A stretch of 64,000 bases of DNA from assembly GCA_023429845.1 (NCBI GenBank), contig JAEZCY010000114.1, positions 1-64,000 on the forward strand, given 5' to 3'. Below, one piece after another: positions 17,486-25,824 of this stretch; position 1 is the stretch's first letter; each line of letters opens with the position of its first letter. Source of the DNA: Acidobacteriota bacterium. GTDB lineage: Bacteria; Acidobacteriota; Vicinamibacteria; Vicinamibacterales; Vicinamibacteraceae. A model generated the notes under the pieces. It had not been told where the DNA came from. It did not search any database and saw only the letters and a list, made by a program, of their open reading frames with translations. The position numbers and the translations under genes were made by a program.

Positions 17486-18945
17486 GCGACGTTCCTCGGC
17501 CGGCTCGCCTCCTCGGCGACATGCCTGCCGACGAGTTCAGGGCCGCCGGCCACGCGCTGGTTGACTGGATCTCCGACTACCTGCACGACGCCGAGCGCTA
17601 CCCGGTGCTCGCGCAGGTTGCCCCGGGCGACATCATGCGCGCGCTGCCAACCTCCGCGCCGCAACACGGCGAGCCATTCGATGCGCTGTTCGCCGACTTC
17701 GAACGCATCATCGTCCCCGGCCTCACGCACTGGAACAGCCCGACGTTCTTTGCGTACTTCTCGATCTGCGCGAGCGGCCCCGGGGTGCTGGCAGACTTCC
17801 TGTCGTCTGCCATCAACCAGCAGGCCATGCTGTGGCGCACCTCGCCTGCCGCCACCGAGCTCGAAGCCGTGGCCCTCGGCTGGCTGCGACAGTTGATGCA
17901 CCTGCCGGCGTCGTTCGAGGGCGTGATCTACGACACCGCGTCCGTCTCGACGCTGCATGCCCTCGCTGCGGCACGCGAGGGCCTGCTGCGTGGCGTGCGA
18001 CGTACGGGTCTCGCCACCCGCCCGGACGCGGCGGGGCTGCGCGTCTACTGTTCCGACCAGGCGCACTCCTCAGTGGACAAGGCCGTCATCCTTCTCGGAC
18101 TCGGGCACGACGCCGTGGTGCGCCTGCCGACCGATGACGAGTTCCGCATGCAACCCGACGCGCTCGCTGCCGCGATGGCGTCCGACCGCGCCGCCGGCCG
18201 CCAGCCCCTGGCGGTCGTCGCCACCACAGGGACGACGTCGACGACGAGCGTCGATCCGGTGCCGGCCATTGCCGACATCTGTCAGTGCGAAGGCGTCTGG
18301 TTACACGTCGATGCCGCGTACGGCGGGGCCGCGGCCGTCGTCCCGGGGATGGAGTGGGTGCTCGCGGGGGCCGACCGCGCCGACTCGCTCGTCGTGAACC
18401 CGCACAAGTGGCTGTTCACCCCATTCGACCTGAGCGTGCTGTTCTGTCGCAGGATGGACCTCTTGCGCGAGGCGTTCTCGCTCGTGCCCGAGTACCTGAG
18501 AACGACCGAGCCCGCGGAGGTCCGGAACCTGATGGACACGGGCGTGCAGCTCGGGAGACGCTTCCGATCGCTCAAGTTGTGGTTCGTGCTGCGCTACTTC
18601 GGCGCCGACGGGGTGCGCTCCCGGATCGCGGAACACCTGCGGCTCGCACGGCACTTCGCCAGCCTCGTGGATGCCGACGCGGACTTCGAGCGGCTGGCCC
18701 CCGTGCCGATGAGCGTCGTCTGCTTCCGCACGGCGCCTGCCCGCCTGCGTGACGATGCGGCGGGCCTCGACGCGTTGAACGAGCAGCTCCTGCACGAGCT
18801 CAACGCCAGTGGTGAGCTGTTCCTTTCGCATACGCGCCTGCAGGGGGTATTCGCACTCCGTCTCGCCGTCGGTCACGTGCGGACCAGCGAGTCGCACATC
18901 GACGCGGCCTGGGATCTCGTACGGCGTACGGCCGCGCGTCTGTAA
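17482..18945 (+). CDS. Group II PLP-dependent aromatic amino-acid decarboxylase family enzyme
   Basis: A 487-residue PLP enzyme of the AADC/DDC family. HWNSPTFFAYF, the substrate-pocket SSAINQQAMLWRTSPAATELE, the PLP-stacking QAHSSVDKA, the HVDAAYGG strand and the Schiff-base lysine in VVNPHKWLFTPFDLSVLF are all present in the family order and at full length. It should decarboxylate an aromatic amino acid (Trp, Tyr, Dopa or Phe) to the amine. Substrate choice is not decidable by eye. It starts at GTG 17482, overlapping the upstream stop by 4 bp. Confidence 0.9.
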   Translation: MSDVPRPARLLGDMPADEFRAAGHALVDWISDYLHDAERYPVLAQVAPGDIMRALPTSAPQHGEPFDALFADFERIIVPGLTHWNSPTFFAYFSICASGPGVLADFLSSAINQQAMLWRTSPAATELEAVALGWLRQLMHLPASFEGVIYDTASVSTLHALAAAREGLLRGVRRTGLATRPDAAGLRVYCSDQAHSSVDKAVILLGLGHDAVVRLPTDDEFRMQPDALAAAMASDRAAGRQPLAVVATTGTTSTTSVDPVPAIADICQCEGVWLHVDAAYGGAAAVVPGMEWVLAGADRADSLVVNPHKWLFTPFDLSVLFCRRMDLLREAFSLVPEYLRTTEPAEVRNLMDTGVQLGRRFRSLKLWFVLRYFGADGVRSRIAEHLRLARHFASLVDADADFERLAPVPMSVVCFRTAPARLRDDAAGLDALNEQLLHELNASGELFLSHTRLQGVFALRLAVGHVRTSESHIDAAWDLVRRTAARL

Positions 18946-19086
18946 AGACGCCACGACTGCGTCCGCTTTCGCGACACTTCCATCAACGAGGTCGTCTTCG
19001 GCGTGCGTCCGCCGCGCGTCAGGCGGCCGTTTCTCGCCGCATGGCGCCGTCGCGAGCGGCATCCGCTTTGCTTTGAATCCGCCACG

Positions 19087-19668
19087 ATGAGACGCGCGCT
19101 TTCTGTGATCGCCTGTGCGGCACTGCTGTCCATGCCCCGCGTGGCTACGGCCGACATACTGCTCACGCCGTTTGCCGGCGTGAGCTTTCTCGACGAGGGC
19201 AACGAGAAACTCGTCTACGGCGCCGGCATTGCCTTCGGCGGCGTCATCGGGATCGAGGCCGAGATTGGCCGCACCAAGTTTGCGGACATCGACATCGCAT
19301 CGACGCCTGTCGATCTCGAAGCAAACCTGACGACGGGGATGGTGAACCTGGTGGTGCGCCTCCCGACCGGCCCGATCCAGCCCTATGCCACGGGCGGAGT
19401 CGGCATCGTACGGGTGTCGGGCGACATCACCGTCCCGTTCCTCGGCTCGGTGCTGAGCCTGAGCGGGCAGGACTTCGGCATGAACGTCGGCGGTGGCATC
19501 TACGTCTTTCCATCGGAGCACCTCGGGATCCGCGCCGACGTGCGCTACTTCCGCACGATCGGCGACCTGACGCTCGACGAACTCGCCGACATCGGTCGTG
19601 ATTTCGACTTGCCTCTTCCGGAGTTCGACTTCTGGCGCGTGACTGGTGGCGTCACGCTCCGGTTCTGA
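19087..19668 (+). CDS. Outer-membrane beta-barrel protein, first of a tandem pair
   Basis: A 193-residue protein with signal peptide (RRALSVIACAALLSMPRVATA). Alternating beta-strand pattern runs throughout: LTPFAGVSFLDEGNEKLVYGAGIAFGG, IQPYATGGVGIVRVSGD, FGMNVGGGIYVFPSEHLGIRADVRYFR. It ends with an aromatic residue (FWRVTGGVTLRF), the outer-membrane assembly signal. It resembles OmpW/Opacity-type eight-stranded barrels. It is a clear paralogue of the next gene: both end FWRVTGGVT-RF. ATG 19087 starts the signal peptide; the ORF is open further upstream but those residues are Arg-rich. Confidence 0.8.
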   Translation: MRRALSVIACAALLSMPRVATADILLTPFAGVSFLDEGNEKLVYGAGIAFGGVIGIEAEIGRTKFADIDIASTPVDLEANLTTGMVNLVVRLPTGPIQPYATGGVGIVRVSGDITVPFLGSVLSLSGQDFGMNVGGGIYVFPSEHLGIRADVRYFRTIGDLTLDELADIGRDFDLPLPEFDFWRVTGGVTLRF

Positions 19669-19727
19669 CGGTCATTCATCCCTGCCACGCATCACCACGT
19701 CATCCCCAGCCGCCGCCAGGCGGTATC

Positions 19728-19743
19728 GGCGCCCGGAGGCGCC
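19728..19743 (+). promoter_or_regulatory. Hairpin enclosing the ribosome site of the second barrel gene
   Basis: Two GGCGCC arms (19728-19733 and 19738-19743) flank a CGGA loop. The GGAGG at 19735-19739, the likely Shine-Dalgarno of ATG 19750, straddles loop and 3' arm, so folding would hide it. TTCTTC follows. The structure may alternatively help end transcription of the first barrel gene. Confidence 0.45.
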
Positions 19744-19749
19744 TTCTTC

Positions 19750-20325
19750 ATGCGCAAGATTCTGTTCTCAGCACTCGCAATGGGCCTGCTCGCTGCCGCA
19801 CCGGCCTCGGCCCAGGTCGAAGGCCTCGTCACTCCATTCCTCGGCGTGACGACCGATACGCCCACCGACGAGAACCGCACCGTGTACGGCGGCGCCGTCG
19901 GCTTCACGGGTCGGGTCGTCGGCTTCGAGGTGGACTTCGGCTACGCGCCGAACTTCTTCGAGTCGGAGGACGACTTCGGCGAGCTCGACTCAGAGGGCAG
20001 CGTCACCACGCTGATGGGCAATCTGCTCGTGGGCGTGCCGCTCGGCCGTGTGCGTCCGTACGGTACGGTCGGCGCCGGGCTGATGCGCTCGAACCTGGAG
20101 TTCCTCGACTTCTTCGACGACGTCAGCAGCAATGATTTCGGCATCAACTACGGCGGCGGCGTGATGGTGTTCCTCACCGACAACATCGGGCTGCGCGGCG
20201 ACGTCCGCCAGTTCCGGAGCATCGAGAACGAGGATACCGACGACGACTTTCCGGAGCCCGGCGACCTCGATCTCGGCGACTTCACGTTCTGGCGGGTCAC
20301 CGGCGGCGTGACCATCCGCTTCTGA
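19750..20325 (+). CDS. Outer-membrane beta-barrel protein, second of a tandem pair
   Basis: A 191-residue paralogue of the preceding gene with a signal peptide (RKILFSALAMGLLAAAPASAQ) and the same barrel pattern: FLGVTTDTPTDENRTVYGGAVGF, VRPYGTVGAGLMRSNLEF, FGINYGGGVMVFLTDNIGLRGDVRQFR, ending FWRVTGGVTIRF. It differs by acidic loops (ESEDDFGELDSE, NEDTDDDFPEPGDLDLGD), which may bind cations or tune surface charge. The start is supported by GGAGG ten bases upstream, within a hairpin. Role unknown; structural porin or stress-related small barrel are options. Confidence 0.82.
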   Translation: MRKILFSALAMGLLAAAPASAQVEGLVTPFLGVTTDTPTDENRTVYGGAVGFTGRVVGFEVDFGYAPNFFESEDDFGELDSEGSVTTLMGNLLVGVPLGRVRPYGTVGAGLMRSNLEFLDFFDDVSSNDFGINYGGGVMVFLTDNIGLRGDVRQFRSIENEDTDDDFPEPGDLDLGDFTFWRVTGGVTIRF

Positions 20326-20400
20326 CAGACCGATGACGGCGCGCGTCGGGGCATCGCCTCGGCGCGCGTCCCGCAAGGCGCCCTATGGTGAAATGGGCGC

Positions 20401-21558
20401 GTGCACCTCCCGCGCCGCATCACCGAGATCCAGCCCCCGGTCATCCCCATCCTCGGCGAGTGGATCCGCGCCACGCCCGGCACCATCTCCCTGGGACAGG
20501 GCATCGTCTCGTACGGCCCACCGCCCGAGGCGCTGACCGCGCTGCATGCATTCGGCACACGACTCGCCGACCACCGCTACGGCCCCGTCGAGGGCCAGCC
20601 GGATCTGCTGGGCGTCCTCGCCGACAAGGTCACCCGCGAGAACGGCATCGATCTCACCGGCCGCCGCATCGTCGTGACGGCCGGAGGCAACATGGCATTC
20701 ATGAACGCCGTGCTCGCCATCAGCGACCCGGGCGACGAGGTCATCCTCCCGGTGCCGTTCTATTTCAACCACGACATGGCGCTGACGATGATCGGCTGTC
20801 GCGCCGTGCCCGTGCCAACGGACGCGGAGTACCAGCTCGACATCGACGCCATGCGTGCGGCCATCACGCCGCGCACCCGGGGCATCGTCACGATCTCGCC
20901 GAACAACCCGACCGGCGCCGTGTACCCCGAGTCTGCCCTGCGAGCCGTCAACGCGCTGTGCGCCGAGCACGGCATCGTGCACATAACCGACGAGGTCTAC
21001 GAGTACTTCACGTACGACGGCGCGCGGCACTATTCGCCAGGCAGCGATCCCGCGAGCCGACCGCACACGATCTCGCTGTTCTCGCTCTCGAAGGCATACG
21101 GCTTCGCGGGGTGGCGCGTGGGGTACATGGTGGTGCCCGACGAGCTCTTCGACGCGGTGAACAAGATCCAGGATACGAATCTGATCTGCCCGCCGCTCGT
21201 GTGTCAGGCCGCCGCGGCTGGTGCGCTGCGCGTGGGGCGGTCGTACTGCGCGCCGCATGTCGCGGCGCTCGCGCAGGTGCGGACCGAGGTGCACGAGACG
21301 CTGCGGACACTGTCCGATCTCGTCGAAGCGCCAGCCACGACTGGCGCGTTCTACGTGCTGCTGCGCGTGAGGACGACCCACGACTCTTTCACGCTGACGC
21401 GCCGTCTCATCGAGCGACACGGCGTGGCGGTGGTGCCCGGAAGCGCGTTCGGCGTGACCGACACGTGTGCGCTGCGCATCTCGTTCGGCGCGCTCGATCG
21501 CGACTCGGTGGCCGCTGGCATGGGACGCCTCGTCGAGGGGCTACGCGTCGAGGCCTGA
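20401..21558 (+). CDS. Class I/II PLP-dependent aminotransferase
   Basis: A 385-residue fold-type I aminotransferase. ITEIQPPVIPILGEWIR and ISLGQGIVSYGPPPEAL give the N-terminal lid, VTAGGNMAFMNAVLAI the cofactor loop, SPNNPTGAVYPESAL the PLP-Asn contact, and SLSKAYGFAGWRVGY the Schiff-base lysine. Length and order match aspartate/aromatic aminotransferase-like enzymes. The amino donor and acceptor are not predictable. The start is GTG 20401; a weak TATGGT box (20384-20389) lies 11 nt upstream. The tail overlaps the convergent J-domain gene by 18 bp. Confidence 0.88.
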   Translation: MHLPRRITEIQPPVIPILGEWIRATPGTISLGQGIVSYGPPPEALTALHAFGTRLADHRYGPVEGQPDLLGVLADKVTRENGIDLTGRRIVVTAGGNMAFMNAVLAISDPGDEVILPVPFYFNHDMALTMIGCRAVPVPTDAEYQLDIDAMRAAITPRTRGIVTISPNNPTGAVYPESALRAVNALCAEHGIVHITDEVYEYFTYDGARHYSPGSDPASRPHTISLFSLSKAYGFAGWRVGYMVVPDELFDAVNKIQDTNLICPPLVCQAAAAGALRVGRSYCAPHVAALAQVRTEVHETLRTLSDLVEAPATTGAFYVLLRVRTTHDSFTLTRRLIERHGVAVVPGSAFGVTDTCALRISFGALDRDSVAAGMGRLVEGLRVEA

Positions 21559-22077
21559 GGCCCGTCCCTGGAACACGTCCCAGGCGCTGACGATGGCCCG
21601 CACCGCCCGCGCCTGCCGTTCACGCTCGGCTGCGTTGGCTTCGGGGTGCATGTCCGGATGCGCCGCGCGGAGCAGCTGGCGATAGGCGCTGCGGACTTCC
21701 TGGTCGGCTGCCGTGCCGGGGAGGTCTGCGCCGAGCCGGTTCAGCAGATTGATCCCGAGCCGCTCTCGCTGCGTCCGCTTGCGTGGATGGCGCGCGTGGA
21801 CCGGCCTCGCAGCATCGCAGTCGGACGACACCTGCGAGCCACTACGCGGCGATGCCTTGGCGTCCTCCACCGGGATCCCGCCCCTCGTCGGCGCTGCAGA
21901 CGCCGGCGACGGATAGCGCGAGTGGAAGAACGCCACCGGCACCACGCGCAGTGGCTCGAGGCGATGGGACCAGTTCGGGCTCGCGATGCGCGCATCCTGC
22001 CGGCCAGGCACCAGCGGGGGCGGCACGTCGGCCAGCTTGGACAGCAACACGTCCGCAAACCCGAGCCGGACACCCAT
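21541..22077 (-). CDS. J-domain (DnaJ-like) protein
   Basis: A 178-residue protein whose C-terminal 60 residues form a J domain: DQEVRSAYRQLLRAAHPDMHPEANAAERERQARAVRAIVSAWDVFQ, including the HPD signature that stimulates DnaK-type Hsp70. The N-terminal part (MGVRLGFADVLLSKLADVPPPLVPG, LRVVPVAFFHSRYP) is unrecognised. An in-frame GTG at 22188 would add 37 residues of poorer-looking sequence, so the start is uncertain. It overlaps the aminotransferase tail-to-tail and diverges from the fucosidase. It probably works as a specialised DnaK co-chaperone. Confidence 0.65.
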   Translation of the reverse strand: MGVRLGFADVLLSKLADVPPPLVPGRQDARIASPNWSHRLEPLRVVPVAFFHSRYPSPASAAPTRGGIPVEDAKASPRSGSQVSSDCDAARPVHARHPRKRTQRERLGINLLNRLGADLPGTAADQEVRSAYRQLLRAAHPDMHPEANAAERERQARAVRAIVSAWDVFQGRASGLDA

Positions 22078-22240
22078 GCCCCATGGATCGGCCGGAGAAC
22101 CATTCCCTTGAACCACACGGGCAGGTCGGGTCGGCCCATCGGAGGCGTCGGACCGAGCGCGGCGTCCTCCTTCGCACAGAAGCGTCACGGCGCACCCGGC
22201 CCTGCAGCCAGGCGGTCCCGCGGTTCCGCGGCGCGTGATC

Positions 22241-22246
22241 TATGCT
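22241..22246 (+). promoter_or_regulatory. Putative -10 box (TATGCT) of the fucosidase
   Basis: TATGCT ends 5 nt before ATG 22252, with TCGGC between and no ribosome site; leaderless spacing. Confidence 0.5.
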
Positions 22247-22251
22247 TCGGC

Positions 22252-23778
22252 ATGCGTTCCGCCCTCGTCGCCGGTCTCTGCGCGTGCGCGAGCATCGTGT
22301 TCGCCCCCCTGAGCGCGGCACAGACGCCGGCCTCTCCCGTGCCGCCTGGCTCGATCTCGACCCGGTCGGGGCCGCTGGCATCCCCCCCCCCGCCCCTGGC
22401 CCCCGTGCCGCTGCCCTCTCAGCTCGAGTGGCAGCGCATGGAGTTCAATGCGTTCGTGCACTTCGGGCCGAATGCGTTCACCGGCGCCGAGTGGGGCACC
22501 GGCCGCGAGGCGCCGTCGATCTTCAATCCGAAGGACCTCGACGCGCGCCAGTGGGTGCGGACGTTCAAGGCCGCCGGCATGAAGGGCGTGGTCGTGACGG
22601 CCAAGCACCACGACGGGTTCTGCCTGTGGCCCTCGAAGGACTCGACGCACACGGTGGCGGCGAGCCCCTGGCGCGGCGGCAGGGGCGACCTGCTGCGCGA
22701 ACTCTCCGATGCGGCACGCGCCGAGGGCCTGAAGTTCGGTGTGTACCTCTCACCGTGGGACCGCAACCACCCGCAGTACGGCACGCCCGAGTACAACGAC
22801 GTGTTCGTGCGCATGCTCGAGGACGTGCTCTCGAACTACGGCGAGATCTTCGAGGTGTGGTTCGACGGTGCCAACGGCGAGGGCCCGAACGGCAAGCGTC
22901 AGGTGTATGACTGGCCTCGCTTTCACGAGGTGGTGCGTCGGCTGCAGCCCAGCGCGGTGATTTTCAGCGACGGCGGCCCGGGTATCCGCTGGATCGGCAA
23001 CGAGCGCGGCGAAGCGCCGATCACGAACTGGGCGAGCTTCGACCGCGACCGCTACGCACCGGGCACGCCGCTCAGCATGGATCTGCCGGAGGGATCCGAG
23101 CTCGGACGCTGGTACGTGCCGGGGGAATGCGACGTGTCGATTCGTCCGGGCTGGTTCTGGCGCGCCGGTGAGAACGCGCGGGTGAAGTCGCCGCGCCGAC
23201 TGCTGGACCTGTACGAGGCGTCGGTCGGCCGCAATTGCACGCTGTTGCTCAACGTGCCGCCCGATGATCGCGGTCTGGTCCACGAGGCGGACGTGAAGGC
23301 GCTCCAGGGCATGCGGGCGCTCGTCGATCGCATCTACGGGGAGTCGGTCGTGCCTGCGAGCGCGAAGATCACGGCCAGCAGCACACGCCTGGACGAGCAC
23401 GGGTTCCGCCCTGAGCTCGTGCTCGATGCCGACCTCGACTCGTTCTGGGCGCCAGCCGGCGAGGCGAAGACAGGCAGTTTCACCGTCGATCTCGGCTCAG
23501 CCGTCTCGTTCGACCGCGTCCGCCTCCAGGAGTACATCGCGCACGGCCAGCGCGTCTCGCTCTTCGAGATCGAGGTGGACACCAACGGCCGCTGGACGAG
23601 ACTGGCCACGGGAACCACGATTGGCCACGCCCGCATCGTCGCCGTGCCCGTCACGACGACGACACGCGTGCGTGTGACGATTCACGACGCGCGCGGCGTG
23701 CCGATGATCGCCTCGTTCTCGCTGCACGACACGTCGCGCGGCAAGGAACTCGCACGGGAACCCGCCGCCGCTCATTGA
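22252..23778 (+). CDS. GH29 alpha-L-fucosidase, secreted, with F5/8-type C domain
   Basis: A 508-residue enzyme. Signal peptide (RSALVAGLCACASIVFAPLSAAQ), a Pro-rich linker, then the GH29 barrel: EWQRMEFNAFVHFG, VVVTAKHHDGFCLWPS, LKFGVYLSPWDRN and VWFDGANGEG, whose Asp is the expected nucleophile. Residues from about 365 on (VPASAKITASSTRLDEHGFRPELVLDADLDSFW, FDRVRLQEYIAHGQRV) form a carbohydrate-binding F5/8-type C (CBM32-like) domain. It should release fucose from glycans outside the cell. The linker is encoded across a run of ten C residues (22382-22391), a possible slippage site just after the signal peptide. Confidence 0.9.
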   Translation: MRSALVAGLCACASIVFAPLSAAQTPASPVPPGSISTRSGPLASPPPPLAPVPLPSQLEWQRMEFNAFVHFGPNAFTGAEWGTGREAPSIFNPKDLDARQWVRTFKAAGMKGVVVTAKHHDGFCLWPSKDSTHTVAASPWRGGRGDLLRELSDAARAEGLKFGVYLSPWDRNHPQYGTPEYNDVFVRMLEDVLSNYGEIFEVWFDGANGEGPNGKRQVYDWPRFHEVVRRLQPSAVIFSDGGPGIRWIGNERGEAPITNWASFDRDRYAPGTPLSMDLPEGSELGRWYVPGECDVSIRPGWFWRAGENARVKSPRRLLDLYEASVGRNCTLLLNVPPDDRGLVHEADVKALQGMRALVDRIYGESVVPASAKITASSTRLDEHGFRPELVLDADLDSFWAPAGEAKTGSFTVDLGSAVSFDRVRLQEYIAHGQRVSLFEIEVDTNGRWTRLATGTTIGHARIVAVPVTTTTRVRVTIHDARGVPMIASFSLHDTSRGKELAREPAAAH

Positions 23779-23829
23779 CGTCGTCGCACGTGGTTTGCTG
23801 CGGCCAACGCGAACGGACCGCGACGCGAC

Positions 23830-23865
23830 GCAGACGGACCGCTGGGACAGCGGTCCCTACCTGAC
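23830..23865 (-). repeat. REP hairpin, copy 1
   Basis: A 36-bp sequence identical to 25208-25243. Core: 9-bp arms GGACCGCTG (23836-23844) and CAGCGGTCC (23848-23856) around a GGA loop, followed by CTACCT. It ends 4 bp before the start codon at 23870. It belongs with the RAYT at 25363. Confidence 0.85.
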
Positions 23866-23869
23866 TCAT

Positions 23870-25003
23870 ATGAATAGACGACAACTGCTGCAGTCCATCG
23901 CCGCCGGTCCCATCGCCGCCACCGTCGCCTCGCGACATGCTGGCGCAGTTCAGTCCCAGCCAGCCGGAGGCGCCGCGGATCACGTCATCGTCATCTCGCT
24001 CGACGGCGTGCGGACGCAGGAAATGTTCGGCGGGCTCGACATGGCGATCCTCCAGTCGGTGCTCGGGCCGAAGCGCAAGGCGGAGGAGCACGCGCTCTAC
24101 AAGCAGTACTGGCGACCGACGCGCGAGGCCCGGCGCGAAGCGCTGATGCCGTTTCTCTGGGGCACCTTCCTCAAGGAACACGCCTCGATCGTCGGCGACC
24201 GCGAGGGCGGCAGCGTGATGACGCTCGGCAATGCGATGCGATTCAGCTACCCGGGTTACGCCGAGCTGATGACGGGCGCGCCGCACGACGATGTGGTGAC
24301 GAGCAACGACAACCGGCGGTATCCGTTCGAGACCGTGCTGCAGTTCGTGCGTCGTGAGTTCTCGCTGCCGAGGGAGGGCGTCGCCTGCTTCGGCTCGTGG
24401 AACGTGTTCGCGTCCATCCCGTCGTCCAAGGACGACGATGTGTTCACCAACGCCGGGTATCAGGACTACCCCACCGCCGACCCGCGACTGCAGGCGCTCA
24501 ACGCTGCGCAGCACGTCACCGTGCCGGTGTGGGACTCGGCGCGCTACGACCACTACACGTGGCAGTTCGCGCTCGACCACCTGCAGCGGCACCGGCCGAA
24601 GGCGCTGTGGATCGCGCTGGACGAGACCGACGACTGGTCGCACAACGGGTCGTACGTGCGCGTCGTCGAGTATCTCCACCGATTCGACGGATGGCTGAAG
24701 GCACTGTGGGAGCTGGTGCAGGCAGCGCCGCCGTTTGCAGGACGGACTGCGATCATGCTCGTCACCGACCATGGGCGCGGCAACGGTCCCGAGGACTGGC
24801 GCAGCCACGGCAAGGACACGGAGGGCGCGCAGTACGTGTGGGCGATCGTCGCGGCGCCAGGCTCGCGTGCGCGGGGGATCTGGAAGAGCGGTCATGCACC
24901 GGCGTCGCAGAGTCAGGTCGCGGCGACTGTCGCAGCGCTCCTCGGCAAGGACTGGCAGAAGGCGTCGCCGGGTGCGGGCGCGCCGCTCGCGCCGCCGGCT
25001 TGA
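23870..25003 (+). CDS. Alkaline-phosphatase-superfamily enzyme, exported
   Basis: A 377-residue protein. A Tat-like or Sec leader (NRRQLLQSIAAGPIAATVAS) is followed by VIVISLDGVRTQEMFGG, whose Asp is a metal ligand of the alkaline phosphatase superfamily, FSYPGYAELMTG at the nucleophile region, WIALDETDDWSHNGSY, and IMLVTDHGRGNGPEDWRSHG with further metal-binding Asp/His. It is probably a phosphodiesterase, sulfatase-like or phosphatase-type hydrolase outside the cytoplasm; the substrate is unknown. The whole 5' region is a REP hairpin, leaving TCAT between REP and ATG. No ribosome site is visible; ATG 23870 is chosen because it begins the signal sequence. Confidence 0.8.
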   Translation: MNRRQLLQSIAAGPIAATVASRHAGAVQSQPAGGAADHVIVISLDGVRTQEMFGGLDMAILQSVLGPKRKAEEHALYKQYWRPTREARREALMPFLWGTFLKEHASIVGDREGGSVMTLGNAMRFSYPGYAELMTGAPHDDVVTSNDNRRYPFETVLQFVRREFSLPREGVACFGSWNVFASIPSSKDDDVFTNAGYQDYPTADPRLQALNAAQHVTVPVWDSARYDHYTWQFALDHLQRHRPKALWIALDETDDWSHNGSYVRVVEYLHRFDGWLKALWELVQAAPPFAGRTAIMLVTDHGRGNGPEDWRSHGKDTEGAQYVWAIVAAPGSRARGIWKSGHAPASQSQVAATVAALLGKDWQKASPGAGAPLAPPA

Positions 25004-25141
25004 GCCGGGAGGAGTCGCAAACGGGCTCCTGGCTGGGACCGCGCTCCGGTGGAGACGGACGCACACGTGGGACAGCGGGCAACCGCGATGGCAAGCGGCG
25101 CTCGCTCACGGGCCAGCGGGCGATGCAGCGGGCCGCTGGCG

Positions 25142-25216
25142 TGCGGAAGGCAGACGGCATGCGGAATGCAGGCGGACGACGTGCGGAATGCAGAGGACGT
25201 GCGGAATGCAGACGGA
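25142..25216 (+). repeat. Four degenerate direct repeats (TGCGGAATGCAG-type)
   Basis: Units beginning at 25142, 25160, 25182 and 25200 share TGCGGAA-GCAG-C-G, spaced 18, 22 and 18 bp. The last unit runs directly into REP copy 2, and its GCAGACGG end is also present at the edge of REP copy 1. They may be partial copies of the REP flank. Confidence 0.6.
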
Positions 25217-25243
25217 CCGCTGGGACAGCGGTCCCTACCTGAC
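25208..25243 (-). repeat. REP hairpin, copy 2 (left of the RAYT gene)
   Basis: Identical over 36 bp to copy 1 and in the same orientation. Arms of 9 bp surround a GGA loop, followed by CTACCT. It lies 120 bp before the RAYT start, with copy 3 inverted on the other side. Confidence 0.85.
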
Positions 25244-25362
25244 GTGTGGAGGAGAGAACAACGGGCGGTGAGAATCGCGTTGCAGGATCTGCACCCGTCA
25301 GGAGAGCCTGCACGTTGACGCGCGCCGCGGCCGATGGCACCTGAAGTGCACGGCGGCGCGGC

Positions 25363-25824
25363 ATGGGCGACCCATATCGCGACATCCCCTGGTGCAGGCG
25401 ACGGTCCCTCCCACACAGCCGTCCAGCGTGGATCGACTTCGAGGGTCGCTACCTGCTGACTGTTTGCACGAAACCCAGAGGTATGAACCAGCTCGCGCGC
25501 GCGGAGGTCGCGCTTGCCGTATGGCGCTCGTTGCTCCATCACCATGAGCAAGGCGCGTGGCGACTGCATGCCGCCGTCGTCATGCCTGACCACGTCCATG
25601 TGCTCGTGTCAGTCCCGCCAAGCACCGATCTGGGCCGCGTTGTGTCCAACTGGAAGCGCTATGTGGCAAGGTTCCACCAGGTGGAGTGGCAGCGAGACTA
25701 CTTCGAGTGGCGGCTGCGCGGAGATGACCGCCTTCACGAGAAGATCGAGTACCTGAAGTTGAACCCGGTGAGAGCGGGTCTGGCAGCCACTCCTGAAGAC
25801 TGGCCCTGGTTCTACCACACGTAA
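25363..25824 (+). CDS. REP-associated tyrosine transposase (RAYT, IS200-like Y1 family)
   Basis: A 153-residue protein. The HUH metal-binding motif is in VVMPDHVHVLVSVPP, and the RAYT C-terminal signature KIEYLKLNPVRAGLAATPEDWPW contains the likely catalytic tyrosine. Upstream, WIDFEGRYLLTVCTKPRG matches the family start. These single-domain endonucleases nick and rejoin single-stranded DNA at REP hairpins. Length is normal for the family and no frameshift is seen, so the protein is probably active. REP hairpins lie 120 bp upstream and directly after the stop (25822-25824). Confidence 0.92.
   Translation: MGDPYRDIPWCRRRSLPHSRPAWIDFEGRYLLTVCTKPRGMNQLARAEVALAVWRSLLHHHEQGAWRLHAAVVMPDHVHVLVSVPPSTDLGRVVSNWKRYVARFHQVEWQRDYFEWRLRGDDRLHEKIEYLKLNPVRAGLAATPEDWPWFYHT

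Larger units (their letters stand above)
25004..25362. other. Gene-free stretch with hairpin, direct repeats and REP copy 2
   Basis: No convincing gene in 359 bp. It starts with a long imperfect stem right at the phosphatase stop (AGCCGGGAG at 25003-25011 pairs with CTCCTGGCT about 15 bases on), without a T tract. It then holds four degenerate direct repeats and a REP hairpin. The remaining 120 bp before the RAYT gene look featureless. Confidence 0.6.

Noticed and set aside
25142..25216. Small CRISPR array
   Set aside because: Repeats are only about 12-15 bp, degenerate, with no proper spacers and no cas genes.
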